Made by a program: the position numbers and the translations under genes. This document shows, piece after piece, positions 36,840-47,391 of a stretch of 64,000 bases of DNA (position 1 is the stretch's first letter; the number at the start of each line of letters is the position of its first letter). The notes beneath the pieces are model-generated. The model worked only from the letters and a program-made list of their open reading frames with translations. It was not told the origin of the DNA and did not search any database. Origin of the DNA: Flavobacterium sp. ASW18X (GTDB lineage: Bacteria; Bacteroidota; Bacteroidia; Flavobacteriales; Flavobacteriaceae). The stretch lies in NCBI RefSeq assembly GCF_005144745.1, contig NZ_SWKK01000004.1:1-64000 (forward strand). Direction: 5' to 3'.

Positions 36840-37438
36840 TATAAATGTTTTTTAAGGTCTATAATATCTTCTTTGCCCACTAATAGATTCCAAGTTTTCA
36901 TGCCAAGTTTTGCAGCGGTGTCTGTATTCTCTTGGGTGTCATCTATAAAAAAGGTTTCTTCTGCAATTAAATTATTTTCTTGCAATACTTGCTCAAATAT
37001 ATCGGCATCTGGTTTACGTTTACCCATATTGTAAGAAAGGTAAAAAACTTCAAAACAGTTTTGAAATTCAGTATAGGCATTGCCCATCTGTTTTTTTACT
37101 TCTTCAATATGCAAATCATTCGTATTGCTTAATAAGAACAATCGGTAATTATGCTGTTTTTTAAATTCTTGTAAAAACTTTAAACGATACTCTGGAAAAT
37201 CCTTTAAAATGGCATTCCAAGCGTCTATCAAGTCAGTTTTACTTGCGTTTGGGAAAATTGCTCCCGTTTCTTGCAAAAATACATCGGTACTAATCGTTCC
37301 TTTTTCGTAAGCTTTAAATAGATGGTCTAGGGAAGGTGTAATTTCGGTAAACCCGAATTCTGACATTGCTTTTGGTGTTGCCGTTTTATCTAGATTGATA
37401 AAAATATCGCCAAAATCAAAAATGATGTTTTTAATCAT
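36839..37438 (-). CDS. HAD family hydrolase (phosphoglycolate-phosphatase-like)
   Basis: A 199-residue HAD phosphatase. Motif I is IIFDFGDIFINLDK, motif II LLSNTND, motif III the Lys in GKRKPDADIF, and motif IV FIDDTQEN. A helical cap lies between motifs I and II. It overlaps ribD by 8 bp, so it could provide the missing riboflavin-pathway phosphatase step (dephosphorylation of 5-amino-6-ribitylaminouracil phosphate), as HAD enzymes do elsewhere. That role is an inference from context. Confidence 0.9.
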   Translation of the reverse strand: MIKNIIFDFGDIFINLDKTATPKAMSEFGFTEITPSLDHLFKAYEKGTISTDVFLQETGAIFPNASKTDLIDAWNAILKDFPEYRLKFLQEFKKQHNYRLFLLSNTNDLHIEEVKKQMGNAYTEFQNCFEVFYLSYNMGKRKPDADIFEQVLQENNLIAEETFFIDDTQENTDTAAKLGMKTWNLLVGKEDIIDLKKHL

Positions 37439-38480
37439 TATACAGTATGGTTAGGCTATCGGTTTCTAAGTTTTGTGCAAACATAAGTTTTCCTGTAATT
37501 TTTGGTGCTGCAATTCCAGATTTAAATACAGTATTTCCAGTAAAAATTCGGGCTTCATCCCAAAGGTCATCCGTAATAAATTGCTCTAATGTTTTGGCGC
37601 CACCTTCTACAATTAAACTTGTTATATTTTGCAGATGCAATGCTTTTAAAATTTGTGGAACTAAGGGAGTGCTAAAATCTAAGGTTAGGTAGGTTAAATT
37701 CGCTTTAGTTGCAGTGGTCTTCTTATTTGTTAATACTAGCACTTTGGCGTCATCATTAAAAACTGCGGCTGTAGCAGATAATTTTAGGTCTTTATCTATA
37801 ACAACACGCATAGGATTTTTTCCTTTCCAATCTCTAACAGTTAAGGAGGGGTTATCCATTAGAACAGTTTTTGTGCCCACTAAAATTGCTTGTTCCTCTG
37901 CACGCCATTTGTGAACCAATTGTCTTGCAGGTATCCCTGTAATCCAATATGGTTCTGGGTTTTTACTTCTCATTTGTGGGTCAGGAGCTAAAAAACCATC
38001 ATAGGTTTCTGCCCATTTTAGAATGATGTAAGGACGCTTTTTTTCTATAAAAGTTAAAAAACGCTTATGGTGTTCTCTACATTCTTCTTCCAGAATCCCG
38101 TAGACGACATTTTTACCCGCGTCTTTCAATTTTTGAATGCCTTGCCCTGCAACTTTTTCATGCGGGTCCTTAAGGCCAATAACAATATTGGGTATTCCTT
38201 TTTCAATGATTAAGTCTGCACAGGGAGGTGTTTTTCCGTAGTGTGAACAAGGTTCTAGGGTTACATACAGTGTAGCTTTTTGTAAAAGCGATTGGTCTTT
38301 AACACTATGTATGGCATTAACTTCCGCATGTGGCCCACCAAAAGGGCTTGTAAAGCCTTCCCCAATAATTTTATCATTATACACTATAACACAACCCACC
38401 ATAGGATTGGGTGCAGCGCTACCTAAAGCATTTTTGCCTAATTCTATACAGCGAAACAAGTATTTTTCGTCTATATTCAT
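37431..38480 (-). CDS. ribD: Bifunctional riboflavin biosynthesis deaminase/reductase RibD
   Basis: A 349-residue fusion. The N-terminal deaminase has zinc ligands and catalytic Glu in PHAEVNAI and LEPCSHYGKTPPC; the C-terminal reductase carries PYIILKWAETYDGF and SLIVEGGAKTLEQF. It performs the second and third steps of riboflavin synthesis. First gene of a run of four tightly packed genes (ribD, HAD, EamA, YigZ). Confidence 0.96.
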   Translation of the reverse strand: MNIDEKYLFRCIELGKNALGSAAPNPMVGCVIVYNDKIIGEGFTSPFGGPHAEVNAIHSVKDQSLLQKATLYVTLEPCSHYGKTPPCADLIIEKGIPNIVIGLKDPHEKVAGQGIQKLKDAGKNVVYGILEEECREHHKRFLTFIEKKRPYIILKWAETYDGFLAPDPQMRSKNPEPYWITGIPARQLVHKWRAEEQAILVGTKTVLMDNPSLTVRDWKGKNPMRVVIDKDLKLSATAAVFNDDAKVLVLTNKKTTATKANLTYLTLDFSTPLVPQILKALHLQNITSLIVEGGAKTLEQFITDDLWDEARIFTGNTVFKSGIAAPKITGKLMFAQNLETDSLTILYND

Positions 38481-38510
38481 GCCCTAAAAGTAGCATTTAA
38501 TTTCAAAGTA

Positions 38511-38996
38511 ATGAACACTCCTGTAATTAGAAAAATAACCCCAAAAGATAATGCCCATATTGCTGCAGTAGTGCGGAAGGTTTTAGAAGACCTAGGAGTG
38601 CCAAAAGTGGGTACAGCCTATGCAGATAAGGCCTTAGATAATATGTATAATGCATATAAGAAAGATCGCAGTGATTATTTTGTAGTTGAGGCCAATGGTA
38701 AGGTAATAGGTTGTGCCGGAATTGCACCTTTGGATAATTATGAAGGCAACGTTTGTGAACTACAAAAAATGTATTTTTTAGAAGAGGCTAGAGGTTTAGG
38801 TTTGGGTGCTAAAATGATAACTACCTGTATTAACCAGGCTATGGCTTATGGTTTTGAAGCAATGTATTTAGAAACCATGCCCTATATGGAAGCTGCTCAA
38901 AAATTATATAAGAAAAATGGATTTGAATACATTGATGCTCCTATGGGCTGTACAGGCCACTCTGCTTGTCCAGTATATATGTTGAGAAAATTATAA
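38511..38996 (+). CDS. GNAT family N-acetyltransferase
   Basis: A 161-residue acetyltransferase. The CoA-binding loop is FLEEARGLGLGAKMI and the late helix AAQKLYKKNGFEYID. It also has a Cys-rich end (GCTGHSACPVYM) often seen in this flavobacterial subgroup. It ends 1 base before prmC, so the two are probably co-expressed. Substrate unknown. Confidence 0.9.
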   Translation: MNTPVIRKITPKDNAHIAAVVRKVLEDLGVPKVGTAYADKALDNMYNAYKKDRSDYFVVEANGKVIGCAGIAPLDNYEGNVCELQKMYFLEEARGLGLGAKMITTCINQAMAYGFEAMYLETMPYMEAAQKLYKKNGFEYIDAPMGCTGHSACPVYMLRKL

Positions 38997-38997
38997 T

Positions 38998-39864
38998 ATG
39001 CAGCTTTCAGAAATCAAAAGTATCTTTCATAAAGAACTAGTAAATTACTATCCCAAAGAAGAGATAGATAGTTTCTTTTATGGTTTGATAGACTATTTTT
39101 TAAACCTGCAAAAGTTTGTCCTAGTTATGCAGCCTAATTATGTAGTTAGTAAAGAGGAAGAATCACTATTGTTCAATGCGCTTCATCGCTTAAAACAAGA
39201 AGAGCCTTTACAGTACATTACAGGTGTAGCATATTTTAGAAATTTAGTACTCAAAGTAACTAAAGATACGCTTATACCTAGGCCAGAAACAGAAGAGCTA
39301 GTGTCATGGATTTTGGAAGATGTTAGGGTGGATCAACAACTCAAGGTTTTAGATCTAGGTACAGGTAGTGGGTGTATTGCATTGTCCATAGCACAAGAAC
39401 TTCCTAAAGCATCTGTGACCGCAATAGATATTAGCAAAGAAGCTCTGGCTGTTGCAGAGCAAAATGCAGAAAAGAATGGTGTAGCTGTAAATTTTTTACA
39501 GGCTGATGTATTGTCTGATAATTTCCAAAAAGAACTACAAGGACCTTGGGATATTATAGTGTCTAATCCGCCCTATGTTCGAGAATTGGAAAAAGCAGAA
39601 ATTCAAAAAAACGTAAAAGATTATGAGCCAGTAACGGCTCTTTTTGTTTCGGACCAAGACCCACTCATTTTTTATCAACACATCACTCTAAAAGCAAAAA
39701 TATTCTTAAAACCCAGTGGTAGATTGTATTTTGAAATTAACCAGTACCTGCCAGAGGAAACAAAGCAACTACTAGTGGAAAACTCTTTTGAGCAAGTGGA
39801 ATTGAAAAAGGATATTTTTGGTAATTTCCGAATGTTAAAAGGAATTAAATCGGGCAAAAATTAG
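38998..39864 (+). CDS. prmC: Peptide chain release factor N5-glutamine methyltransferase
   Basis: A 288-residue SAM-dependent enzyme that methylates the GGQ glutamine of release factors RF1 and RF2. The SAM-binding LDLGTGSGCIALS and the catalytic NPPY (in IIVSNPPYV) are intact; the N-terminal helical domain and RPETEELVSWI match the family. It begins 1 base after the acetyltransferase stop and precedes ligA by 18 bp. Confidence 0.95.
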   Translation: MQLSEIKSIFHKELVNYYPKEEIDSFFYGLIDYFLNLQKFVLVMQPNYVVSKEEESLLFNALHRLKQEEPLQYITGVAYFRNLVLKVTKDTLIPRPETEELVSWILEDVRVDQQLKVLDLGTGSGCIALSIAQELPKASVTAIDISKEALAVAEQNAEKNGVAVNFLQADVLSDNFQKELQGPWDIIVSNPPYVRELEKAEIQKNVKDYEPVTALFVSDQDPLIFYQHITLKAKIFLKPSGRLYFEINQYLPEETKQLLVENSFEQVELKKDIFGNFRMLKGIKSGKN

Positions 39865-39879
39865 GTATTGTCACCGTAA

Positions 39880-41877
<1,998 letters not shown>

Positions 41878-41880
41878 GGT

Positions 41881-42273
41881 ATGGAAGAACTGTTTAATCC
41901 TGAAGCCTATAGAATGGTGCGTAACATCATGATAGGTTTTGCTATTTTTTACGTGCTTTTTGAGGTGGCGCTAAATCTTAACGAACTAGAGGATGATACC
42001 TCTAATATTATTTTGCTAGACGCTGCCAAAAAACAGTTTTTCTTCATCCCATTTGCATTAGGTGCAATTTTGGGGCATTTATTTATTGGTACTACAAATA
42101 AGGCATTCTATATAGGGGACGGCTGGCCTGTTTATATTTTGTTCGCTTTAGCTATTATTTGCACCATCATAGGGTATAAGGTTGAATTTAAAAAGCCTTT
42201 ATGGTTTTTATGCTTATTACTATTGTTAGGACTAGCTTACGGTCATTTTTTATGGTCATTAAATTTTGATTAA
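41881..42273 (+). CDS. Integral membrane protein of unknown function
   Basis: A 130-residue protein with four hydrophobic helices (about 12-30, 52-68, 80-98, 104-123). I recognise no family. It starts 3 bp after ligA and is followed after 1 bp by another small membrane protein, so the three genes after ligA appear to form one unit. Confidence 0.75.
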   Translation: MEELFNPEAYRMVRNIMIGFAIFYVLFEVALNLNELEDDTSNIILLDAAKKQFFFIPFALGAILGHLFIGTTNKAFYIGDGWPVYILFALAIICTIIGYKVEFKKPLWFLCLLLLLGLAYGHFLWSLNFD

Positions 42274-42274
42274 G

Positions 42275-42727
42275 ATGAAGTTGAGATTCTTTCTGTTACG
42301 TCATTTAAAGGCTATTAATACCATTCGCTTAATTTTAGCTATTCTCTTTGGGGTTATGGTTGTTCTAGATATCATTCTTGTAATATTGGGGGATGAATTT
42401 CCCACGTTTAGTGAGGTGGTAGAACACAATCGAAGCGAACTGATTTGGTTGAACTTTCTGCTCTCAGGACTTATAGCCAAAGTATTTTTTAATAGAAAAG
42501 TGACGGTAAAGAAGAAAGAGATTTCTGGTTTCTTTGGTTTTTTAGCTATGCTTATTCTTTTGTTTGCAATTGGGCAAATAGAAGATTTACAAATTGAGCC
42601 ATGGTTACAAGTGTTAATTATGTTTTGCGGTGGCTATTTAGGGCACCGCGTTTGGCCACAATATGTTTTTGAGCCAGAAGATGTACAAGAAGTGTTAGAA
42701 AAACAAAAAGATGAAAGTACCCGTTAG
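42275..42727 (+). CDS. Integral membrane protein of unknown function
   Basis: I choose the ATG at 42275 (150 residues), one base after the previous stop; a TTG at 42266 would overlap the preceding gene. It has a basic N-terminus, four hydrophobic segments (about 15-37, 55-70, 82-98 and 107-124) and an acidic C-terminal tail (FEPEDVQEVLEKQKDE). It overlaps the following gene by 17 bp. No family recognised. Confidence 0.72.
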   Translation: MKLRFFLLRHLKAINTIRLILAILFGVMVVLDIILVILGDEFPTFSEVVEHNRSELIWLNFLLSGLIAKVFFNRKVTVKKKEISGFFGFLAMLILLFAIGQIEDLQIEPWLQVLIMFCGGYLGHRVWPQYVFEPEDVQEVLEKQKDESTR

Positions 42728-43016
42728 TTTAGAAGTATTTAAAGACACCTTGGATGCTGATGAGCCTATAAAATCTTGGCCAAATTATTTACAGGCTTTA
42801 TGGTGGGCCTGTAATGAGAATTGGAAAAATGCACATGATTTGGTAGACCAGAGTACAGATGCCACTAGTAAATGGGTACATGCTCATTTACATAGAGAAG
42901 AGGGTGACCAATGGAATGCTAATTATTGGTATCGCCAAGCAGGTAAGACCATGCCAAATATTAGTATACGAGAAGAAAGAGATACAATAATTGCTGCTTT
43001 GTTGAAGACTAATTAG
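42711..43016 (+). CDS. Small hypothetical protein with Trp-rich helical repeats
   Basis: A 101-residue soluble protein rich in tryptophan (NYLQALWWACNENWKNAH, NANYWYRQAG), suggesting a single helical-hairpin fold like a short TPR-type unit. It has no signal peptide. It overlaps the upstream membrane protein gene by 17 bp and its end overlaps the convergent DUF695 gene by 4 bp. Function unknown. Confidence 0.75.
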   Translation: MKVPVSLEVFKDTLDADEPIKSWPNYLQALWWACNENWKNAHDLVDQSTDATSKWVHAHLHREEGDQWNANYWYRQAGKTMPNISIREERDTIIAALLKTN

Positions 43017-44134
43017 CTAATTGGGTTAGGTATATACCGATTAAAAGACTGCCAATATTTATCCTTGTAAACTGTGTATTTTAGTTCCAAATCATCACTA
43101 TTTTTGCAATAACGGTTCAACACTTTAGAAACTCTTCTAAAATCCTTACAAGCAAAAAAGATTTCTCTTAAGTGGTCTGCTGTTTCCCTACCAATATTTA
43201 AATATCCTTCTTCATCTTTTAATTCTTCTAAAATAGCATCCTCTAAACCATTCATCATGTCTAAACATTTTTGATTAGGCATACCATTTTCTAAAGCTTC
43301 TTTATAATTAATAGAGAACGTTGCAATCCAAGGATGAGAGGCTTTACTGTCCCAATTAAGTAAATCCATATTTACAACGGCAATAAGTGGATTACCATTT
43401 TCAAGTGTTGCTTCTAAAAGAGAATAGTTATCCGTATCAGTATTACGTCTGGTTCCTGTATATTTCTCTATAAATTCTTTTTCTCTCCAGATTAAGAAAT
43501 CTTTTAATTTGTTAATTGGTACGAGTTCTTGGGATGCTTGGGATGGGTGAATAACTGTAATGTCATCAATTAAAGTTATAAATTTTAGTTCGCCAATATA
43601 ATTATCTAGATAAAGACAAACCCCTTGGAAAATAGCATCTTTAGTTTCCTCAGAAAAATCTTGGTGCGTTACGGTAATGCTTATTTGGTCTGGATAGCTA
43701 ATGTCATCAATGCTATAAAAATTTAACTTCACTGCACTGAAAGAAAATCCATCTTTTTCCAACGTTGATTCACCTTTTATGGATGGAGGCTTTAAAGCTG
43801 TAAATCTCCAATTAGGTAATTCTGGAGCTTCTGCAATTAGTTCTTCTACAAACACTACATTTTTAACGATACCATCTGGAGTTAAAATGAGCTCAGCCGT
43901 GGTATCATTATACATACCACATAAAAACCATATCCCTGGATGTATAACTTCTAATTTAGGAGATAGCTCGTCAAAAAACACTTTAGTAATATCACCATTA
44001 GCTGCTATAACTTTGTAGAAGGTCTCCTGGTGTTGTGTAAACCAGTTCCAAAAATCTTTGTAAGTAGTGAAAGGTTGTTCTATAACTGTTTTGCTAGTTA
44101 TGGCATTGTTAAAGAGCTTTTTAAAGAAACTCAT
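43013..44134 (-). CDS. DUF695 domain-containing protein
   Basis: A 373-residue soluble protein. The N-terminal half carries FWNWFTQHQETFYKVI and a beta-rich core; the C-terminal half matches DUF695 by NGNPLIAVVNMDLLNWDSK, then YKEALENGMPN and a helical end (DKYWQSFNRYIP). DUF695 proteins occur in many bacteria without a known role; some lie near toxin-immunity loci. There is no secretion signal. Stand-alone gene with 460 bp of gene-free DNA upstream. Confidence 0.75.
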   Translation of the reverse strand: MSFFKKLFNNAITSKTVIEQPFTTYKDFWNWFTQHQETFYKVIAANGDITKVFFDELSPKLEVIHPGIWFLCGMYNDTTAELILTPDGIVKNVVFVEELIAEAPELPNWRFTALKPPSIKGESTLEKDGFSFSAVKLNFYSIDDISYPDQISITVTHQDFSEETKDAIFQGVCLYLDNYIGELKFITLIDDITVIHPSQASQELVPINKLKDFLIWREKEFIEKYTGTRRNTDTDNYSLLEATLENGNPLIAVVNMDLLNWDSKASHPWIATFSINYKEALENGMPNQKCLDMMNGLEDAILEELKDEEGYLNIGRETADHLREIFFACKDFRRVSKVLNRYCKNSDDLELKYTVYKDKYWQSFNRYIPNPIS

Positions 44135-44595
44135 AGACTAGTTTTATACATTTAAAAATACTAACGTTTAAATATAAGTATATATTATATTAATGAGCTA
44201 AGTGTAGATTATTGTAATTGTGTTTCGAAATTATCATGATAAGATTTAGAATTTCTTCTAAATGAACTTAGTAGCTCATACAATTAGATTCTTTCCTTTT
44301 TCTTAGATTAATAAAAGCTTATGGCTATTTGCATTTTAAGATTATATTTCTTCAATTTTACAGATAATAGTCCTCTTGTCAATTAGCTAAAAATCATTTG
44401 TTTAAGGGTGTTAATCTAAGTTTGTATAGGAATACTCGTGGTTTTTATTTGTAGTACAAATCCACCCTAAAATGAAAAAGAAAAGCCGGGGGAGTTAAAT
44501 GCTTTTCTTTATACGATGAACAATTCAAAACTAATTTAATTTCAACTTACATAATAATTTTCTTACAAATTTTAAGATTTAATTACGAAAATAAT
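44135..44595. other. Gene-free AT-rich gap
   Basis: No credible gene or RNA seen. It holds the DUF695 upstream region and, near its right end, a hairpin that probably terminates the nuclease-family gene. None of the dispersed repeat families found at 9770-14456 is present. Confidence 0.6.
44472..44510 (-). terminator. Probable terminator of the endonuclease/exonuclease/phosphatase-family gene
   Basis: Perfect 10-bp stem AAAGAAAAGC (44477-44486) with GCTTTTCTTT (44501-44510), loop 14 bases, followed on the minus strand by TTTTTCATTTT. It is 86 bases after the stop codon, so the assignment is less certain. Confidence 0.5.
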
Positions 44596-45645
44596 TTACA
44601 GTCTAGTTGTTTCTATGTTGCACACTACAGGAAAATGGTCTGATGAATCAGGGAAAGCTCGGTATATTTTTTCGCCATTAGTTAGGGAATCTATAATTTT
44701 TCCATTAGCAATCCAATCTTTCCTGTTTTTACTGTATAAAATATGGTCTATCCATGCGCGTTGGTATTGGTTATTAAAAATGGGGTCTTTAAAACTTGCG
44801 GTATAAAGGCTTCTAAAATCCAATTCTTTTTGGTCTTCGGCAGATAAACTATCAAACATTACATTGCCCAAGGTTTTTTCTGGTTGCCAAATACTACCCA
44901 TAAGACGTTCTACACCGCTAGCGCTGATTTTCATTTCGCTGGTGTCAAAACCAGGACCGTCATTAATATCACCGCAAATAATGATAGGGATGTCTTTTGT
45001 GGTAGCATCTTCTAAATAATCATCTAAGAAGGCACATCGCAATTGATAGCATTGGGCCACAATTTTTTTTCGATTTCCATCAGCTTTTGCCCACCACTTA
45101 GACCATTCCATTGCGTTGAATATTCCTTTGCTCTTTAAGTGTACACCTACCACTCTAAAGGCTTTTTGGTTGGCCGTATGTATCGTTGCATAAAGTGGTC
45201 TGCGTTCAAATTTGTGTTGTTCTTTTAAGCCATCATTATCAGTATCCATAAAAAAATCATCCGTAGCCGCTCGGAGTGGTTGTGCCAAAGGGTCGTTCAA
45301 TAAATCATGCCATGTTATAGGATTTGCTGCAAATAAGTTGTTATCTGTTTTAATAGCAATGCCAATACTTTGTGCTCCAGAAGATTGTACCTCGCACTGC
45401 CAATCCCCTTGTATATCACTATCAAAGAATAATTGTAGTTCTTCTTTTTGGTTAGGACCTTCTACGAGCACCCAGATATCAGCATCAATATCATGAATAA
45501 CACCAGCCAAATCTCTACGCCGGTTTTCAATTTTTTGTTTTGTCATGTAACCTTTGTGGTTGTTGGGATGAAATTGTGGTGGATTTCCTGTAAACAATTC
45601 GTTCATCCATTCGGCATTCCAAAGTGCGAATTTTAATGTAGCCAT
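44596..45645 (-). CDS. Endonuclease/exonuclease/phosphatase family protein
   Basis: A 349-residue protein of the DNase I-like superfamily. Family residues appear as LKFALWNAEWMNEL, the Glu in WVLVEGPN, GVHLKSKG, ICGDINDGPG and the C-terminal SDHFPVVCNI. The fold hydrolyses phosphodiesters in nucleic acids or phosphomonoesters; the substrate is open. There is no signal peptide, so it is probably cytoplasmic. Stand-alone gene. Confidence 0.88.
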   Translation of the reverse strand: MATLKFALWNAEWMNELFTGNPPQFHPNNHKGYMTKQKIENRRRDLAGVIHDIDADIWVLVEGPNQKEELQLFFDSDIQGDWQCEVQSSGAQSIGIAIKTDNNLFAANPITWHDLLNDPLAQPLRAATDDFFMDTDNDGLKEQHKFERRPLYATIHTANQKAFRVVGVHLKSKGIFNAMEWSKWWAKADGNRKKIVAQCYQLRCAFLDDYLEDATTKDIPIIICGDINDGPGFDTSEMKISASGVERLMGSIWQPEKTLGNVMFDSLSAEDQKELDFRSLYTASFKDPIFNNQYQRAWIDHILYSKNRKDWIANGKIIDSLTNGEKIYRAFPDSSDHFPVVCNIETTRL

Positions 45646-45830
45646 GGCAATTATTATGTGTTTAGTACTGTGGGGAAATTTATTAGTCTAAATATAAGAG
45701 AGTTGTGTTAAGCTTGTGCAAGGAGAAGGTTAGAAAATGAAAATTTCAATTTGTTGTATTTGTAACAAAATGTGTAATTATTTAATTTAGGCTTTCCTGT
45801 AACTTCGCACAGTGCTTTGAGCAGAATATT

Positions 45831-45838
45831 TACATTTG
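45831..45838 (+). promoter_or_regulatory. Promoter -7 element (TACATTTG) upstream of the DUF6913 gene
   Basis: Exact TAnnTTTG match 28 bases before the GTG start at 45867. Confidence 0.55.
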
Positions 45839-45866
45839 CAGTAATGGCATAGTTAAATAGTAAAGT

Positions 45867-46394
45867 GTGTTCAAAGTAATCCAAGATAAATTTAAGATTA
45901 AGTCCGCCAAAAAGTTTGTGGAGGATAAGCTTAATCAAGAAAGTTCATTGAACAATAAAAAAGGCATTGGTAATGTGGCGTGTATTGTAGACATGGACCA
46001 ATTTAATAACGCAGAGATTTTTAAGGAGCTTAAAAACACCTTGGGATTAAAACCCAATGCGGTACAAATTATTGGTTATAAGAGAGGGAAAGATAAAAAC
46101 GGTATGTTCTCAATTCCTTTTTGCACTGATAAGGATTTGGGATGGAATGGCTCTGTTGAAAATGGCGATTTTTCTGAATTTATGGGTAGACCTTATGATG
46201 TGCTCATAAATTATTTTACAGATGATAGGTTGTTTTTAAAATTGATGTCGTTACATGTAGATGCTCGAATAAGAGTAGGTTTGGTAGGTGGTGACAACGC
46301 CTTGAGCGATTTAATTCTTGGAGCGCAAATGAACGATTATAACACGTTCAAAAACGAACTAAAAAAGTATTTGACAATATTAAATGAAATTTAA
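45867..46394 (+). CDS. DUF6913-like hypothetical protein
   Basis: A 175-residue soluble protein starting with GTG. It has a basic helical N-terminus, then alpha/beta segments with ACIVDMDQFNNAEIF, WNGSVENGDFSEFMGRPYDVLINYF and a GLVGGDNALSDLILGA stretch. As I recall, this family is placed directly before dapA throughout flavobacteria; here the spacing is 3 bp, so the two are co-transcribed. No catalytic motif is evident and the function is unknown. Confidence 0.75.
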   Translation: MFKVIQDKFKIKSAKKFVEDKLNQESSLNNKKGIGNVACIVDMDQFNNAEIFKELKNTLGLKPNAVQIIGYKRGKDKNGMFSIPFCTDKDLGWNGSVENGDFSEFMGRPYDVLINYFTDDRLFLKLMSLHVDARIRVGLVGGDNALSDLILGAQMNDYNTFKNELKKYLTILNEI

Positions 46395-46397
46395 GCC

Positions 46398-47288
46398 ATG
46401 GAGCAGTTTATTGGAACAGGTGTAGCGTTGATAACTCCATTTACCTCAGATTTAAAGGTAGATGTACCGGCTCTGGAAGCCTTGGTAGAATACAACATTG
46501 CAGGTGGTACAGATTATTTGGTAGTTTTAGGAACTACTGCGGAATCCGTTACACTTTCCAACGAGGAGAAACAATTGGTGATGCAAACCGTTTCTAAAGT
46601 AAATGCAGGTCGCTTACCTTTAGTGGTTGGGGTAGCTAGTAATAATACAATGGCATTGGTAGAAGAATTGCAAACCTTAGATTTTATAGATTACCAAGCC
46701 ATATTATCGGTGTCACCTGCTTACAATAAACCTACACAAGAAGGTATTTATCAGCATTTTAAAGCGGTATCCGAGGTAGCGCCACTACCTATTATACTGT
46801 ACAATGTACCTTCTAGAACAGGTAGTAATATGTTGCCAGCAACAACGTTGCGTCTAGCAAGAGATTTTGAAAATATTATTGGTATAAAGGAAGCAATTGG
46901 TGACCCTAAACAAATAGATCAGTTGATACAAGATAAACCAGAGGATTTTTTAATCATTTCTGGGGATGATTTTACTGCGTTACAAACCGTTTTAGCCAGT
47001 GGTAGCGGTGTGATTTCTGTCATTGGACAAGGTTTGCCCTCTCAATTTTCCAAAATGATAGCACTTGGTTTGCAAGGAGATAGTGAGCCAGCCTACGCTA
47101 TCCATCAATCGCTCTTAAGTGGAATGCATCTTATTTTCGAGGAAGGTAACCCAGCTGGGATAAAAGCACTTTGCGCGCAACAAGGTATTGGAAGTACCAA
47201 TGTGCGTTTACCATTAGTGTCGGCTAGTCAGGAATTACAACAAAAAATAGCACAGTTTTTAAAGACGACACAGCAAGTACCTGCCTAA
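46398..47288 (+). CDS. dapA: 4-hydroxy-tetrahydrodipicolinate synthase
   Basis: A 296-residue class I aldolase that condenses pyruvate with aspartate semialdehyde at the entry to lysine and diaminopimelate synthesis. The signature GTTAESVTLSNEEK, the catalytic Tyr region PIILYNVPSRTGSN and the Schiff-base Lys in IGIKEAIGD are all present. It is followed by a strong terminator. With dapF in the same window, two steps of the pathway are encoded, but in separate units. Confidence 0.97.
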   Translation: MEQFIGTGVALITPFTSDLKVDVPALEALVEYNIAGGTDYLVVLGTTAESVTLSNEEKQLVMQTVSKVNAGRLPLVVGVASNNTMALVEELQTLDFIDYQAILSVSPAYNKPTQEGIYQHFKAVSEVAPLPIILYNVPSRTGSNMLPATTLRLARDFENIIGIKEAIGDPKQIDQLIQDKPEDFLIISGDDFTALQTVLASGSGVISVIGQGLPSQFSKMIALGLQGDSEPAYAIHQSLLSGMHLIFEEGNPAGIKALCAQQGIGSTNVRLPLVSASQELQQKIAQFLKTTQQVPA

Positions 47289-47312
47289 TGCGTTAAAATT
47301 TGACTAAAACTT

Positions 47313-47341
47313 AAGAGGCAACTAGGTTGCCTCTTTTTTTT
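47313..47341 (+). terminator. Intrinsic terminator of dapA
   Basis: Stem GAGGCAAC (47315-47322) with GTTGCCTC (47326-47333), loop of three, then eight T residues. Confidence 0.93.
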
Positions 47342-47379
47342 GATTCTAATTTGTGTTTTATAAATCCGTTGATAATCAC

Positions 47380-47387
47380 TAATTTTG
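47380..47387 (+). promoter_or_regulatory. Promoter -7 element (TAATTTTG) 4 bases before bamD
   Basis: Exact TAnnTTTG match between the dapA terminator and the ATG at 47392. With the usual distance to the start site, the transcript would begin at or next to the start codon. Confidence 0.55.
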
Positions 47388-47391
47388 CAGA

